Under the pieces are notes generated by a model that had not been told where the DNA came from, searched no databases, and saw nothing but the letters and a program-made list of their open reading frames with translations. A stretch of 64,000 nt of DNA, taken from contig CM022303.1 of assembly GCA_011799875.1 (NCBI GenBank), positions 731,238,970 through 731,302,969 of the forward strand. Reading direction: 5' to 3'. The DNA comes from Thinopyrum elongatum. Taxonomy: Eukaryota; Streptophyta; Magnoliopsida; Poales; Poaceae. Positions within the stretch are counted from its first letter, which is position 1; each line of letters opens with the position of its first letter. Both the position numbers and the translations under genes were made by a program. Shown one piece after another: positions 1-11,879 of the stretch.

Positions 1-39
1 CGGGTTGACTTTAAGTCTGTCGGGACTCCATCATATATG

Positions 40-285
40 AGAGAAGAAGAATGCCGACTGTTGTCGTGGGGGTCGTTCTTCCTCTTCCTTCTCGTGATAG
101 ACCTTTTGGTAATGCACGGGAAGGAAGAGAAGAACGACCATCACCGACGGTCGCAAATGTCAGAGATGAAGAATCCCGACTGTTGTCGTGGGGGTAGCTT
201 CTCCTTCGTTCCCGTGTGCTAGACAATTTGGTGTAATGCACTCGGGAATGAAGGGAGGAGCTACCATCACCGACGATCGAATATA
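40..285. repeat. Two-unit ~122-bp tandem repeat in CACTA A
   Basis: Two diverged copies begin at about 41 and 162. Both share the core cgactgttgtcgtgggggt and end in ccatcaccgacg. Each unit contains short inverted segments (gaacgacc and ggtcgttc type). The repeat lies upstream of the second CACTA gene. I recognise similar sequence as common in Triticeae CACTA elements, but that is from memory. Confidence 0.6.
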
Positions 286-427
286 AACACCACGTGAGCT
301 AAGAGTTTTCAAGAAAATACTAGACAGACCGATAGTCAACCGTGATGAATAATAATGATCTAATTTAGTTTTTGCAGTACATATATTTAATTTTAGAAGT
401 TTAATCTTTGAATTATGAACATAGGAA

Positions 428-1616
428 ATGTCGTCCGACAACGATAGGCTCCCGGAGTGTGACTGGTGCGGCGACGACCGGGGTCTGTGCGACAGGCCTC
501 ACCTGGTACAAGGTCGGCGCTTCAGTATTAAGCTCCAGAAGACCTTCGATGTTGAAACGGTACGCAACGACGACAAGTGTTTTCTCGTAATTAAGCACGA
601 CTTCTGCTTCTTCAACGTGTAATTTCCGTCTTTTACAATTCGACTAGCTTATCCTATGCCATGCAAGACGCTATGTCTTGGAGAAGCTGGATTTTGAAGA
701 TCATGAAAATATGGAGACCAAGATAGTTCACCTAAGGACCCATCATGGTTATGATTTTGCTGTGAATCTATACAATTCTGAGAGCGTATCCCATTTTGGT
801 TGCCCGAATTGGGAAGCACTTTGCAAGACGTATGATTTTCATGAGGCTATGCTTGTCACATTGGATCTTGGTGATCCTGACATCGACGAAGAGAATATGT
901 ACATTTGGGTCCTTGTTGATACGCTTCCAATTCTACCGCTATGTGAGTTTCTCAAACATATTTATTAAGTAATTTATATTATTTATTTCAAAATAGTTGA
1001 CAGCTTATTTCCATTGATACTTATTTTCATTCTTCAAAAAATGTACGGAAGCTGGTAGACAGAACCTACTACACCGATGGCGCAGAATTAACTTATCAGG
1101 AGAAACATCATATTATCTCATTTATTATTGATGTTGAGAATTACAATATCAATTATCAAACTCCTGCACATTATGGTCAATACATGCCACTAGTGCACGT
1201 GTTGAACTACGGTAACATCTATGGAGATGGCATGGTAAGATTTTTTACTATTACGACATCCGTTCATCTTTTGCATAAATTCTTCTAAAGCTAAAATACA
1301 TTGCTAACTACGACGTTATTACTATGTTTTTCAACAGAAAATCCTGAAGAATTTTGTGCCTCATCTGATGTTTCCGAAAGGTCGCCTTGATGTTATTAGC
1401 TTACGGCCAGGTCATCCTAGGCTTCACTGCTGTTCATACCAGATTTCTAAAACCGATGAAGACATGACAATCAAAGCATGGAAAAAATGTGTGGACAATC
1501 GTAGGGAGCTACTTGGAACCAACATTGTGCGAAGCGCAAGAATTGGAGACAGGATAGTCTCCATTCTCCATAATGGAGAGTCAGGGCCTATCTTGTTTTA
1601 TGCCATTTTACCTTAG
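428..1616 (+). pseudogene. CACTA-associated second gene, degenerate, possibly B3-like
   Basis: At least four coding blocks can be followed: 428-622 (starts MSSDNDRLPECDWCGDD), about 672-940, about 1050-1235 and 1339-1616 (ends GPILFYAILP). They are separated by AT-rich introns with plausible GT/AG borders. A frameshift near 617 closes the first block early. The last block has a W-K-K segment followed by R-I-G-D-R and hydrophobic strands, faintly resembling the end of a plant B3 DNA-binding domain; this resemblance is weak and tentative. The gene lies between the tandem repeat and the CACTA 3' end, where such elements carry their second, non-transposase gene. Its function is unknown. It could instead be a captured host gene. 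Confidence 0.6.
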
Positions 1617-1827
1617 AGAGGGTGGTATGTCCTATGAGAGAGGAGTAGGTCCTAGGTACAATGTGTTATTATGTGCTACAATGTGTTAGAGTTGATGATG
1701 ATGAGTAGGAGGACAAGTTATGATTATGACTAGTGACCAAGTTGTTATATGATGTCTCATGGACGAAAATGATGATCATGAGGAGTTGTTATATGATAAT
1801 GATGTATTATGATGATAAGTGGTTAAT

Positions 1828-1855
1828 GATATGATGATGATGATGATGATGATGA
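1828..1855. repeat. ATG/GAT trinucleotide microsatellite
   Basis: About nine tandem copies of atg/gat directly precede the left arm of the hairpin at 1854. The surrounding 1690-1850 stretch is also rich in gatgatg words. Confidence 0.9.
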
Positions 1856-2015
1856 GTTATTATATCATTGGGTGAAAGAACCACAGATTAGTTTCAAGTG
1901 GATGGATCCTAAGTGATCAAGTCATGGATTATCTCGATAATCCATGACTTGGTCACTTAGGATCCATCCACTTGAAACAAATCCACGGTTCTTTCACCCA
2001 GTGACTTAATAACTC
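1854..2015. repeat. Near-perfect 79-bp-arm hairpin in CACTA A
   Basis: The left arm (1854-1932) and right arm (1937-2015) are reverse complements with only a few mismatches and a 4-base loop, ctcg. Both arms contain the word aagtggatggatcctaag or its complement. It lies about 240 bp after the stop of the second gene and 310 bp before the transposon end. Transcription through it would give a long double-stranded RNA stem. It could be a small foldback insertion or an intrinsic part of the transposon. Confidence 0.9.
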
Positions 2016-2109
2016 ACTATGATGTAAAAACAATCTCTAAATTGCTACTGGATGAAAACTTGTATAATGATGTATGAATACGACATACAATAAAAAAGAA
2101 ATAGAATAC

Positions 2110-2325
2110 GAAATAATAGTAGTAGCGCGGGCAGAGAGGCGCGCTACTAGCAATTACCAGTAGCGCTTTCTGAATAAAGCGCTACTACTAAGCAGCTATA
2201 GCAGTAGCGCGGGTAAAACAATGCTACTGCTAACCTTTAGCTGTAGCGCCGTAGCAGTAGCTCATTCCCCTGCGCTACTGCTAGGCCAAAAACCAGCGCT
2301 ACTGCTAGGCTTTTCCCTAGTAGTG
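2110..2325. repeat. CACTA A subterminal repeats and 3' TIR
   Basis: Motifs such as agtagcgc, gcgctactgctagg and tagcagtagc recur in both orientations from about 2118 to 2310 and are followed by the terminal cctagtagtg. Subterminal repeats in CACTA elements are the binding sites for element-encoded proteins (known for En/Spm). Confidence 0.8.
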
Positions 2326-2340
2326 CCACCTAAACCACTT

Positions 2341-3707
2341 AATAATTTTCTTGTGACCTGGAGCATTGGATCTCTCATTGGCAAGACGGAGAAGGTTGAT
2401 ATGCCTTTTACTCGCGCAAATGGTGTAGCGAGGCTTCTTGTTAGTGTGGTTAACATCGAGTTTGTACTAGACATGGTCAAGTGGATTCATGCGAGGGTCA
2501 CTTATGATCTAGATGTGGAGTTTGAGGACACACCTTTGTTCCAGGATGAGGATGGTCATCAGGACATGGACATGACAGAGGGAGATGGTACAACTGGGGG
2601 AAAGTACAAGGATTCAAAACATGGTTCTCGGGAGGAACATAAGGGGAATACGACACAGTCTGGAAAGGCAGATGAGTTGGCTAAGGGAGCAAAAACACCG
2701 ATGCCTATGAACTCACTGCGGTTTGGGTCTTTTGGAGCATCTTCCGCCCCTGGTCGCTTGTGGAGCCACAGGGTTGAGTCAGAGGATCCGTTCGAGCTTA
2801 TGTTGCCACTTATGCCGAAAGACGAGTGTTGCTCTCCGACGGATGTTGCTAGGGTGCAGCAGCCGATGGGGACGGGCGTTGCGTTGATGTCGCCTGGAAT
2901 CACGAGGATGGTGGTCGCGCCGAGACAGGATGTCTTGGGTCGATCATCGCCCCGGCAGACGGCCGGAGTCTGGAGGACTCATCGCCACCTTCTAGTCCCG
3001 CCCGCTGTGGTGCCACAGTTGGGGGGAAGTGCGGGCAGGAGGCCCTTGTTTCGCCACCTGCTGGGCGCATGACTTCGCCGGTGGCGGAGGCTGTGGTCAC
3101 ACCTATGGGAGGTGCCACGATGGCCGCGTCTACCTGTTCTTCGCCAGCCAGGATGGGCGGATGTTCGATCAGGGACCAGCCATCACGGGAGAGGACTACT
3201 GATGAGGTTATCGCGTTCGGTGGGATCATGGACCCGGTATCGGCTGGCAGGCGTGTCAGTAACCGGAGCCAGGAGCAACCAGATGAGGACGACTTGCAGT
3301 TAGGGCGTGCTATGAGGGCAGCCAAGCTTCGAGATGTCGAGGTGACTACTGGTATGTCATTTAATAAGAGTTGTTCCATTTTGCATTTTACTGAACATGA
3401 GATAATCAGTAAGGCAAATGACTTAGGAGTTTCACTCGGGTCTAATAGGAAGGAAGTTGCAAATTCCGTTAATGATTTGCTAGACTTAGAAGCCGAGCGT
3501 GCATCTGAGACTATTCGTAACATTGCGGCTGTAAGACCTATGAATGAGGATGACGTTAACAACATAGGGATAGTGGCCCAGAGTTTTTGTAATGACCTCA
3601 TGCCTACTTCGGAAGCCGAAGTTGAGGTAGAAGGGTCGGAGTCAGAGGGAAATGTAGATACATTAACGCTTGACTGTGAGGTCCCAGGCCGCTCCGGTCT
3701 TAAATGA
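2341..3707 (+). pseudogene. LINE ORF1 remnant (nucleic-acid-binding gag-like protein)
   Basis: The reading frame enters from the CACTA border at about 2330. It carries the conserved block [10 protein letters not shown] (about 2359-2390) and [12 protein letters not shown], typical of plant LINE ORF1 proteins (DUF4283-like region). One frame stops at 3072; a second, overlapping frame (3069-3707) continues with acidic and coiled-coil-like sequence, so there is a frameshift near 3065. ORF1 proteins coat the LINE RNA. No CCHC knuckle was seen in the retained part. Confidence 0.7.
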
Positions 3708-3819
3708 GTAGAGGTCGTGATGGATAAACCCAAGCGTTCCTGGAAAAGGAAGGTATATCCTACATCGGGCGTCCGTAGAAGTGCTGGAGTGAAGCTTACG
3801 AAAAAATTCATGATGACTT

Positions 3820-6800
3820 ATGAAAGGAATTTTCTGGAATAACAGAGGTCTAGCAGACTTGGCTAAAACAAGGTTCCTTGCAGAGACATCGATAGATTAG
3901 AAACTTGACTTTATTGCACTTCTCAAAACAGGAAGAGATAATTTCACCTCGCAGTTCCTTGGAACTTTGTCTGGTGGAATTGATTTTGATTGGCACTATT
4001 TACCTCCTAGAGGAAGATCCGGTGGGATTTTGTTGGGGGTTAAGTGCGAAACTTTAGAGGTGATTAATGTGATGCGAGGTGAGTTTGCGGTTAAGTTTCG
4101 GGTGAGGTTAAAGGTGGATGGTTTCCGCCGGTCTCTGGTAGCTGTATACGGAGCAGCCCAACCCGAACTTAAGCCTGACTTCCTTGCGGATCTGGTTAGG
4201 ATCTGCGGGGAGGAAAGACTCCCAATCCTAGTTGGAGGGGATTTTAATATAATTCAAAGAAGAGAAGAGAAGAATAATGACAATTTCGATAGCCGTTGGT
4301 CCCTAATGTTTAACATGATTATTGAGAGTCTCAATCTCAGGGAGATTGAACTCATGGGTAGACAATACAAACGGGCCAACTCGTTACCCACTCCAACTTA
4401 TGAGAAGTTGGATAGAGTGCTCGCGTGTGTGGAATGTGAACAAAAATACCCACTCGTGTCGGTGCAAGCGATGCAGAGGGCGATCTCAGACCACACACCC
4501 TTGTTAGTAGACTCGGGGGACGCAACACATATTGGGAACAAAAACACTTTCTCTTTCGAACTAAGTTGGTTCGAAAAAGAGAACTTTATTGCCATTGTAG
4601 CAAGAGAATGGGCGAAGCCCGTTAGTGGGCGCTCTAATTTAGAAAGATGGCAAAACAAGATTAGACATCTAAGAAAATTTCTAAGGGGTTGGGCCAGAAA
4701 TGAAAGTCGGATTTACAAACAAGAAAAAGAAAGACTTATCCAGCTGATCGATGCTTTTGACCTTAAAGCAGAATCGAACTTGCTCGATGTGTCAGAGCAG
4801 GCCGCAAAAGCTGAAGCGGAGCAAAGCATGCGTACTCTTCTTAGAGAAGAAGAAATGAAATGGGCCTTACATGCTAAAGTTCTTAAGGTCATCCACCGGG
4901 ATGATAATACGCAATTCTTTTACATGATTGCGAATGGTAAACATAGGAAAAATAAAATAATTCAACTTGAGCAGGATGAGGGAACCGTGGTAGGTCATGA
5001 AAACCTCAAGTCATATATTTTGAACTACTATAAACAACTATTCGGGCCTCCGGTGGGTAATGCGGTGTCCCTGGATGAGTTTGTTGTTGGGGATATTCCT
5101 CAACTTCGGTTGGATGAGAATGAGATCTTGTCTGCACCATTTACCGAGAAAAAGGTTTTCGATGAAATATCACAAATGAAACCGAATAAAGCACCGGGAC
5201 CAGATGGGTTCCTTGCGGAGTTCTATAAGAAATGTTGGCATATTATAAAAGATGATCTTATGCCTATGTTTCAAGATTTTTTCAGTGGTCATCTGGAACT
5301 CTTCCATCTTAACTTTGGTATGACAACGCTGTTACCAAAGAAAGAGGAAGCAGTTCACATTGAGCAGTTCAGACCAATATGTCTTTTAAATGTGAGTTTA
5401 AAAATATTCACGAAAGTGGGTCCTAATAGACTGACACGGATCGCCCACTCGGTGGTGCAACCGAGCCAGGCGGCTTTCATGCCGGGAAGACATATCCTAG
5501 AAGGGGTGGTTGTCTTACATGAAATTCTCCACGAAATCCATTCGAAGAAACTAGATGGAGACATCTTCAAAGTGGATTTCGAAAAGGCATATGATAAAGT
5601 AAAGTGTTCTTTCCTTCAGCAGGCAATGCGCATGAAGGGTTTTAACAAGATCTGGAGGAATCAGGTGGATTCCCTAGTCCAAAAAGGTAGTGTTGGAGTA
5701 AAGGTTAATGATGATATCAGGCATTACTTTCAGACTCATAAGGGCTTGAGACAAGGTGATTCGATGTCTCCGCTCTTATTCAATATAGTAGCTGATATGC
5801 TGACCATTCTAATTGGCCGGGCCAAGGAGAACGGACAAGTTGGTGGACTCGTTCCCCATCTCATCGATGGGGGAGTTTCCATCTTACAATATGCCGACGA
5901 CATTATTCTTTTCATGGAGCATGATCTAACAAAGGCCTGGCATATGAAACTGGTGCTATGTCTTTTTGAACAATTTTCGGGAGTAAAAATAAATTTTCGT
6001 AAGAGCGAGTTGTTTTGCTTTGGGAGGGCCAAAGAGGAACAAGATGCATATAAACAATTGTTCGGATGCGAATTGCGATCTATGCCTTTCAGTTATCTGG
6101 GCATACCCATTCATCATCGAAAACTTACTAATAAAGAACGGAAATGCATCGAAGATCGATTTGAAAAAAACTAAGCTGCTTGAAGGGCAAGCTAATGTCT
6201 TATGGAGGTCGGTTGGTGCTTATTAATTCAGTACCAACTAGTATGCCGATGTTCCTATTATCATTCTTTGAAGTACCAAAGGGGGTACGGAAGAGACTTG
6301 ATTTTTATCGATCTAGATTTTTTTGGCAGTCAGATGATGTTAAGATGAAATATCGCTTGGCTAGATGGGATATCATTTGCCGGCCCAAGGACCAGGGGGG
6401 TCTCGGCATTGAGAACCTAGAGATTAAAAATAAATGCCTAATGAGTAAATGGTTATATAGGTTATCAGTAGAAGCTGATGGTATGTGGGCTTAGATATTA
6501 CGAAACAAATATTTACATTCAAAATCTCTGGCCCAAGTTACCGCAAGACCTAACGATTTGCCTTTCTGGAAGGGACTTATGAGAAAGAAAGATATGTTCT
6601 TTCGTAGGGCCAAATTCTTTGTTGGCAATGGGATGATAACAAGATTTTGGGAGGATACGTGGTTAGGGGAGATGCCTCTAGACCTACAGTATCCCACCTT
6701 ATATAATATTGTACAATGTAAAGAGGATTACGTGGCTAATATACTACAGGAGGTGCCCTTAAATATACAGTTTAGGAGATCTTTGGTTGGGGAGCGTTGG

Positions 6801-7616
6801 AACTCCTGGCTACACTTGGTGAGGCGGTTGATGGAAGTTCAACTATCCGACCAACCAGATTCCTTTCACTGGAAATTAACCAGAAACGGTGTGTTTACGG
6901 TCAAATCTTTGTACGTGGATCTAATTAATTCTGGCCCAATCCCAAGATCACTACATATTTGGAAAGTTAAGGTTCCCTTGCGTATCAAAATTTTCATGTG
7001 GTTTGTCCACAAGCAAGTGAACCTCACCAAAGATAATTTACTAAAGCAACGTTGGTTAGGTAGTGCACGATGTTGTTTTTGTGATCATGATGAAACAATA
7101 CAACACCTATTCATAGATTGACCTCTCGCGAAATTACTTTGGCGAACAATTCATATAGCCTTTAACATTAATCCTCCAACTAGCATTGAAGCGTTATTTG
7201 GGACCTGGCTAGCTGGAGTTGATCTACTTACTGCGTCACGTATTCAGATTGGAATATGTGCGCTTATTTGGATTCATATAGCCTTTAATATTAATCCTCC
7301 AACTAGCATTGAAGCATTATTTGGGACCTGGCTAGCTGGAGTTGATCTACTTACTGCGTCTCGTATTCGGATTGGAATATGTGCGCTTATTTGGGCTATA
7401 TGGAACTGCAGAAATGATATGATCTTTAACAGACAACATTTTTTAACATTCTTGCAGGTCATCTTCAGAGCTACGGCATGGATCCATACGTGGTCCTTAC
7501 TCACTCTTATGGACTCCAGGGAGCCTTTGGTTACTGGGTGCACCCAGTGGGAGGTGGTAGCATGGGCTATATTCAACCGGTTTGGATGGCGGTCTCATAA
7601 TAGGATAGGCGTCTAG
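3820..7616 (+). pseudogene. LINE ORF2: endonuclease-reverse transcriptase, inactivated
   Basis: The N-terminal endonuclease shows GGDFN (about 4235) and ISDHTPL (about 4480). The reverse transcriptase shows FRPICLLN, FEKAYDKV (catalytic Asp, about 5578), GLRQGDSMSPLLF and the YADD box (about 5890). A zf-RVT-type domain follows (about 6880-7120, with CCFCDH). It would nick target DNA and prime cDNA synthesis. Defects are a TAG at 3898, a frameshift at about 6175, a TAG at 6492 and a TGA at 7119 that replaces the Cys expected after HLFID. An in-frame 123-bp tandem duplication lies at 7149-7394. An upstream basic segment at 3720-3830 (KPKRSWKRK) may be the original ORF2 start. Confidence 0.9.
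7149..7394 (+). repeat. 123-bp in-frame tandem duplication in LINE ORF2
   Basis: Copies at 7149-7271 and 7272-7394 differ at only a few bases. The unit is exactly 41 codons, so the reading frame is preserved through both copies. Confidence 0.95.
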
Positions 7617-7734
7617 TGTTCTAATCCTATTATCCTGCCGGTTGTGGCAATGAGTTCTCTTTTTTTGTTTTTGCTCCATTTGCGTGCTGTAATGGAGCTA
7701 AAATCTTGTTATTCTTCGAACCTTTTATTAATAA

Positions 7735-7797
7735 TATGGCCGCATGCATCTTTCAGATGCAGAGGCCGGGGGTGAGCCTCCTTTTCCAAAAATAAAA
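7735..7797 (+). other. LINE 3'-terminal hairpin and A-rich tail
   Basis: The stem is GCATC (7746-7750) and GATGC (7756-7760) around a 5-base loop. It is followed by agaggccggggg, a pyrimidine stretch cctccttttcc, and aaaaataaaa. In plant LINEs the 3' end RNA structure is recognised by the cognate reverse transcriptase. The same signature recurs at 11036-11090 (minus), 56401-56455 and 57373-57475. Confidence 0.75.
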
Positions 7798-8430
7798 TGG
7801 TCAAGCATAAAATACTAATGATGCAAAAGGAGAACATCAGTTCCAACCATTCCCTAGATGCCAGATCCAAGATAAATCCCAGGCTGAATATTTTGGTCAT
7901 ACAAATCAACTAGGTATTAGCAGTATCAGAGGTCCTTGGAAATACGTATAAAAATGTGATTCCTCTCCAAAATGGTATCTGAAGTCCTTCGAAATAGGTA
8001 GAAAACAGTCTGATCAGTCCCAAACGAATGGGAACATAGAAGAATCAACAAAATACGAATGAAGAGTGCCGTCAGCAACAATGAAAGGATTGACCGTATT
8101 GCCCCACACTCACGCGTACGAGATTTCCAGATTATAAGGGCACAATGGGTTTAAAAGCAACTTCTTGAAGTTTCATCGCCTGCCATTGATTAGACAACAA
8201 TTATTCACATACATCATTATATGCATTACTCTTAGATCTAGCCAGAAAACAAAATAAGCAGCTAGATATATAAAAAGTCAACCAAAAATAGTAACAAGGA
8301 CCAACATACATCAATAAAAGAAATGCAAGGACCTTCACTGGCTCCTTCCCAAAGCCACTAACTTTTCTTCTCTCATAAAAACAGGAAACGGAGGCACACA
8401 CACGGGTTTCTTGATCATGTATATTAGCAT
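7798..8430. other. Unassigned AT-rich sequence
   Basis: There is no credible coding frame, RNA gene or terminal repeat here. A short minus-strand frame at 8201-8401 has no recognisable feature. Confidence 0.4.
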
Positions 8431-8434
8431 ATAC

Positions 8435-10750
8435 AATTCTTAATCAAGCATTTGACAAAATGTTGAACAAGTATTTGAAAAATGATAAATGTTTATAGAA
8501 AAAAATGTTTACTATGTATTGATAAAATGATGAATTTTTTTATCATGTATATGAAAATGATAATCAAGCATTTGAAAAAGAAAAGTTGAAAAATTATTTG
8601 AGAAATGTTAATCAATCATTTAAAAAATGTTAAACATGTTTACAAAAATGTTGACCATGTGTTAAAAAATGTTAATATTACATTTAGAAAATGTTAACCA
8701 AGCATTTGAAAAAATTTAAATGCACATAAAAAAATATTGACCATGTATTAGACAATGTAAATCTTGTATTTGAAAAACTTTAATCAAGCATTTGAATATT
8801 TTGAAAAGTGTGTATAAAAAAAACTGTTAATCTTCTGAATGAAAAATGTAAATCAAGCATTTAAAAAATAGTTAAAATGTGTATGGAAAAAATGTTGACC
8901 ATGTGTTTTAAAAATGTTAAACGTGAATTAGAAAAATGTTGTTGACATATAAAGAAATGTAGAATGCAAACGAAATAAACAAAGAAAACAAAAAAATAAA
9001 AACCAACAAAGAAACAAAGGAAACCAAAGAAAAATGCACAAAGAATGGAAAAGCAAAGAAAACTGATGAAAAACAGCAAATAAGTAAATAAAAACCGAAG
9101 AAATAAAAGCAAAAAATAATGAAAACGAAGAAAAGAAACAAATAAAAATGATGAAAACCGGGAAAGAAAGGAAGAAAACCGATAAAAAAGCAAAAAAAAA
9201 ACAATAGTGAAGAAATGAAGAAAAAAGAATGAAAAACAAAAAAAAGAAAAAGAAAAGAAAAGACCCAGAAAGAACCAACCCACTAATCATTGGCAACGTA
9301 CCAGGAAATGGAAAAACAGATAGAACTGGGCCGGCCCAGTTGCTACAGCGCGGGGCAAAAAGCTTCAGCGAGACGGAAGGAGCTCTCCTTTAATGCGAGA
9401 TACGCCGCTCGAGCCTATCTGGTGTGCAGGTCACCCGTGAGTGGCAGAAATCACTGTTTTGACCCATTTTAAAAATGTAAGTAAGATATGACCCTGGTTT
9501 GTATATTTTTTTAGAACAGACCCTTTTCCTACCATCAGGGTCGATGTCGGTAGTGTATAACTGCCTACCGCCGGGATCCCTGACGGTAGGATTGACGACA
9601 GAGGCGGCTGCCCGTTGGTGGTTGCTGATGTGGATAAACGAGCGGCGGTAGGTTGTTATAGCCTACCGCCATCGCATTCGACCGTAGGGTTATCTACCCC
9701 AAAACCCTGCAAAGGTATTGTTGCTCTAGAGGGAAACTATTTGACGTTTGGTCATGCAACCCTACGACCATCCATCCTGGCGGTAGGCTTGACGGCAGAG
9801 GCAGACGGGGCTATTAGCCACGCTGACGTGGATAAGTATCCTACAGACAGGGACCCCGCCGGTAGGCAGTTATACCCTACTACCATCGACCCAGGCTGTA
9901 GCAAAAGGGTGTGATCTAAAAAAAATTACAAACCAGGGTCAGATCTTGCTTAAGTTTTAAGAAAGGGCCAAATCAGGTACTTTGGCTCCGCAAACGACCT
10001 AGCGCATCCCCGTGCACCCGCTACAAACAGAATTTGCGCCGGCCCAAATGAGCTCAATTCCGGCTTGGACCGGTTCTTTTTTCTGTTTCTACTTGCATTT
10101 CTTTATTTTTTTTATTTCTTGTTATCTCCTTTCTTTTTACATCCTCGTTTTCTATTTTCCTTTTTCCCATGTCTTTTAATTTTTGTTTTTATTTTGTTTT
10201 TTCATTTTGTGCCTTCATTTTCTGTTTTCCCTTCTTTTTTTTGTTTTCTAAATGTCAAGAATATTAATGAAATCTGCAACCATTTTTTAAAATTGTGAAC
10301 ATTTTTTAAATCAAGATGCACATTTTTCAAATTCAAAATTTGTTCACCATAGTTTTGAAATTGTGATCATTTTTTGAATCCAAGAACAATTTTTGAAATT
10401 GCGTACATTTTTTGCAACTCGTGAACAAATTTTTTGCGCAGGCAATTTTTTTCAAAATTCAGGAACAACTTTTGAAATTCAAAAAACTTTTTTGTTTTTG
10501 ACGAACTTGTTTGAATTCATGAATATTTTTTGAATCATTTAACATTTTTTTGAAATTCCCAAATATTGTTTTAATATGTTTTAAAATTCATGAACATTGT
10601 GAACATTTTTTGAATACATGAACCTTTTTGAATCCATGTCCACTTTAAAAACAATCATGAACTTTTTACGAATTCATGATTTTTTTGTTCAAAATCACTA
10701 ACATTTTTTCAAAATCATGAACATTTTTTGAACCATGAACATTTTATGAT
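8435..10750. repeat. Large imperfect foldback repeat with A-rich and T-rich arms
   Basis: The left arm (about 8435-9290) is built of aaaaatgttgacc- and aatcaagcatttgaa-like words and an A-rich run. The right arm (about 10065-10750) is built of the complementary ttgaacattttttgaa-like words after a T-rich run. The inner edges carry gggccggcccag (9330) and gcgccggccc (10035), again roughly complementary. This is the shape of a non-autonomous terminal-inverted-repeat DNA transposon. I cannot assign a superfamily or find the target duplication. Confidence 0.55.
9454..9976. mobile_element. TIR DNA element nested in the foldback centre
   Basis: The first and last roughly 135 bp are reverse complements with moderate mismatch. 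Both contain gaccctggtttgta, a T-run, and tataactgcctaccg followed by gatccctg- or ggtccctg-like sequence. The interior repeats the word cggtagg. There is no coding capacity. The ends read ctgttttgaccc and ctgatttggccc, and the target duplication is not resolved. Confidence 0.65.
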
Positions 10751-11020
10751 TTCTGGAACAATATGCCCATACCTTAGTAGCGGCGCTATCATTGAGACAC
10801 AACCCAGGCCAACTTGAGAGCTGCATAGCTACAGTGGCAAACAGTACCTGCAACATGAACAGTCAAAGAAGGAACCATGGGCCACGCGCCAGGCCAAGGC
10901 CCCTGTTGCCTTGGGCGGCCAAACTGATTCTGATTGTGAATTGTTAGTTATTTAACAAAGGTCACCATGATTTCATCTGTAACTTAATATGAGCACTAGC
11001 CGGTCACCGATTGTACATGA
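10751..11020. other. Unassigned sequence
   Basis: Mixed-composition DNA between the foldback repeat and the antisense retroposon. No feature is supported. Confidence 0.4.
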
Positions 11021-11589
11021 TGCGTTCTTTTCTTTTTCAGAAAAGGAGGATGACCTCCAGCCTCTACATATGGAAGATGCATGCAGCCACTGACAAAGAC
11101 CTGACAAAGTAATACATCAATATATGTGAAGCCGTCATCTTCGGAACATCTGCTACTACTCCTGTCCATTGATGAAGTGGTGTAGAAAGTGTGAGCCGAA
11201 GACTCAGATCCCTCACCCAAGCCTAACATCTAAAGCCGAAAACCCCAGCCAAGCCACATACCAGGTCTAGGGCACAAACCGGTCCGACGCGCTTAGGTCA
11301 TCGCCGTCGTCTTCCATCGATTCATCTTCATAGTAAATATTGATGCATCGACCTTGCCAGGTCTGCTGTCGACGCCATCACGGCGGTAGACAACACCTCC
11401 TCCCTACGCGCATTTATCATCACGCATCCGTCGCCGAGTTCCTATCGCACCACGTCGTTGAGACTCCATATCGTCGATGCGTCGCATGGAACGCTGCCCC
11501 ACCGCAGATGCCGTCCACTGGTCCCTTGAACCTATGCATACCTCCAAGAATGACGCCCCCGAGAGGGATACGACACACACTACTAGAAA

Positions 11590-11870
11590 CAGAGAATTTG
11601 CCATCAGTCACCTCTTTGCCATCAGCTAGCGGACGACAAAGAAGGCCTTCGCCGTTTGCTTCTAAAAAACGGACGGCAAAGAATTGGCTGACGACAAAGA
11701 TCCTATTTGCCATCAGCTAGTTCTTTGCCGTCGGCTGGCGGACGGCAAAGAATCTTTGCCGTCCGCTGACAGACGGCAAAGAGGTGGGTGGGTCCAGTGG
11801 AGGCCCAAACCCTAACGACCCACCAACCCCCCCTCTTTGCCGTCCGCTAGCTGACGGCAAAGAGGGGAGG
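11590..11870. repeat. CACTA B left subterminal repeats
   Basis: Direct and inverted copies of tttgccgtc(c/g)gct and gacggcaaag are spaced 10-40 bp apart. Confidence 0.9.
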
Positions 11871-11879
11871 GCACTAACG

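Larger units (their letters stand above)
1..2325 (+). mobile_element. CACTA DNA transposon A, 3' portion
   Basis: The right end is a CACTA-type terminal inverted repeat, cctagtagtg, ending at 2325. It is preceded by about 200 bp of subterminal repeats built on the words gtagcgc and gcgctac in both orientations. The left terminus lies outside the window. Inside are a two-unit tandem repeat, a degenerate multi-exon gene and a long hairpin. The sequence right of 2325 reads directly as LINE ORF1 coding sequence, so the element appears to have landed in that LINE. The expected 3-bp target duplication would be cca (2326-2328), which cannot be tested without the left end. Confidence 0.85.
2326..7797 (+). 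mobile_element. LINE (non-LTR retrotransposon), 5' side cut by CACTA A
   Basis: The order is ORF1 (from 2341), endonuclease, reverse transcriptase and zinc-binding RT-associated domain, followed by a 3' UTR ending in a short hairpin, agaggccggggg and an A-rich tail. The upstream part of ORF1 is missing because CACTA A occupies that position. Several stops and frameshifts show that this copy is dead. Confidence 0.9.

Noticed and set aside
1854..2015. Hairpin as a miR820 homologue
   Set aside because: There is a short shared word resembling part of that microRNA, but not enough to claim homology by eye.
8861..9296. Phe-rich frames on the minus strand resembling membrane proteins
   Set aside because: Produced by the A-rich arm of the foldback repeat read on the opposite strand.
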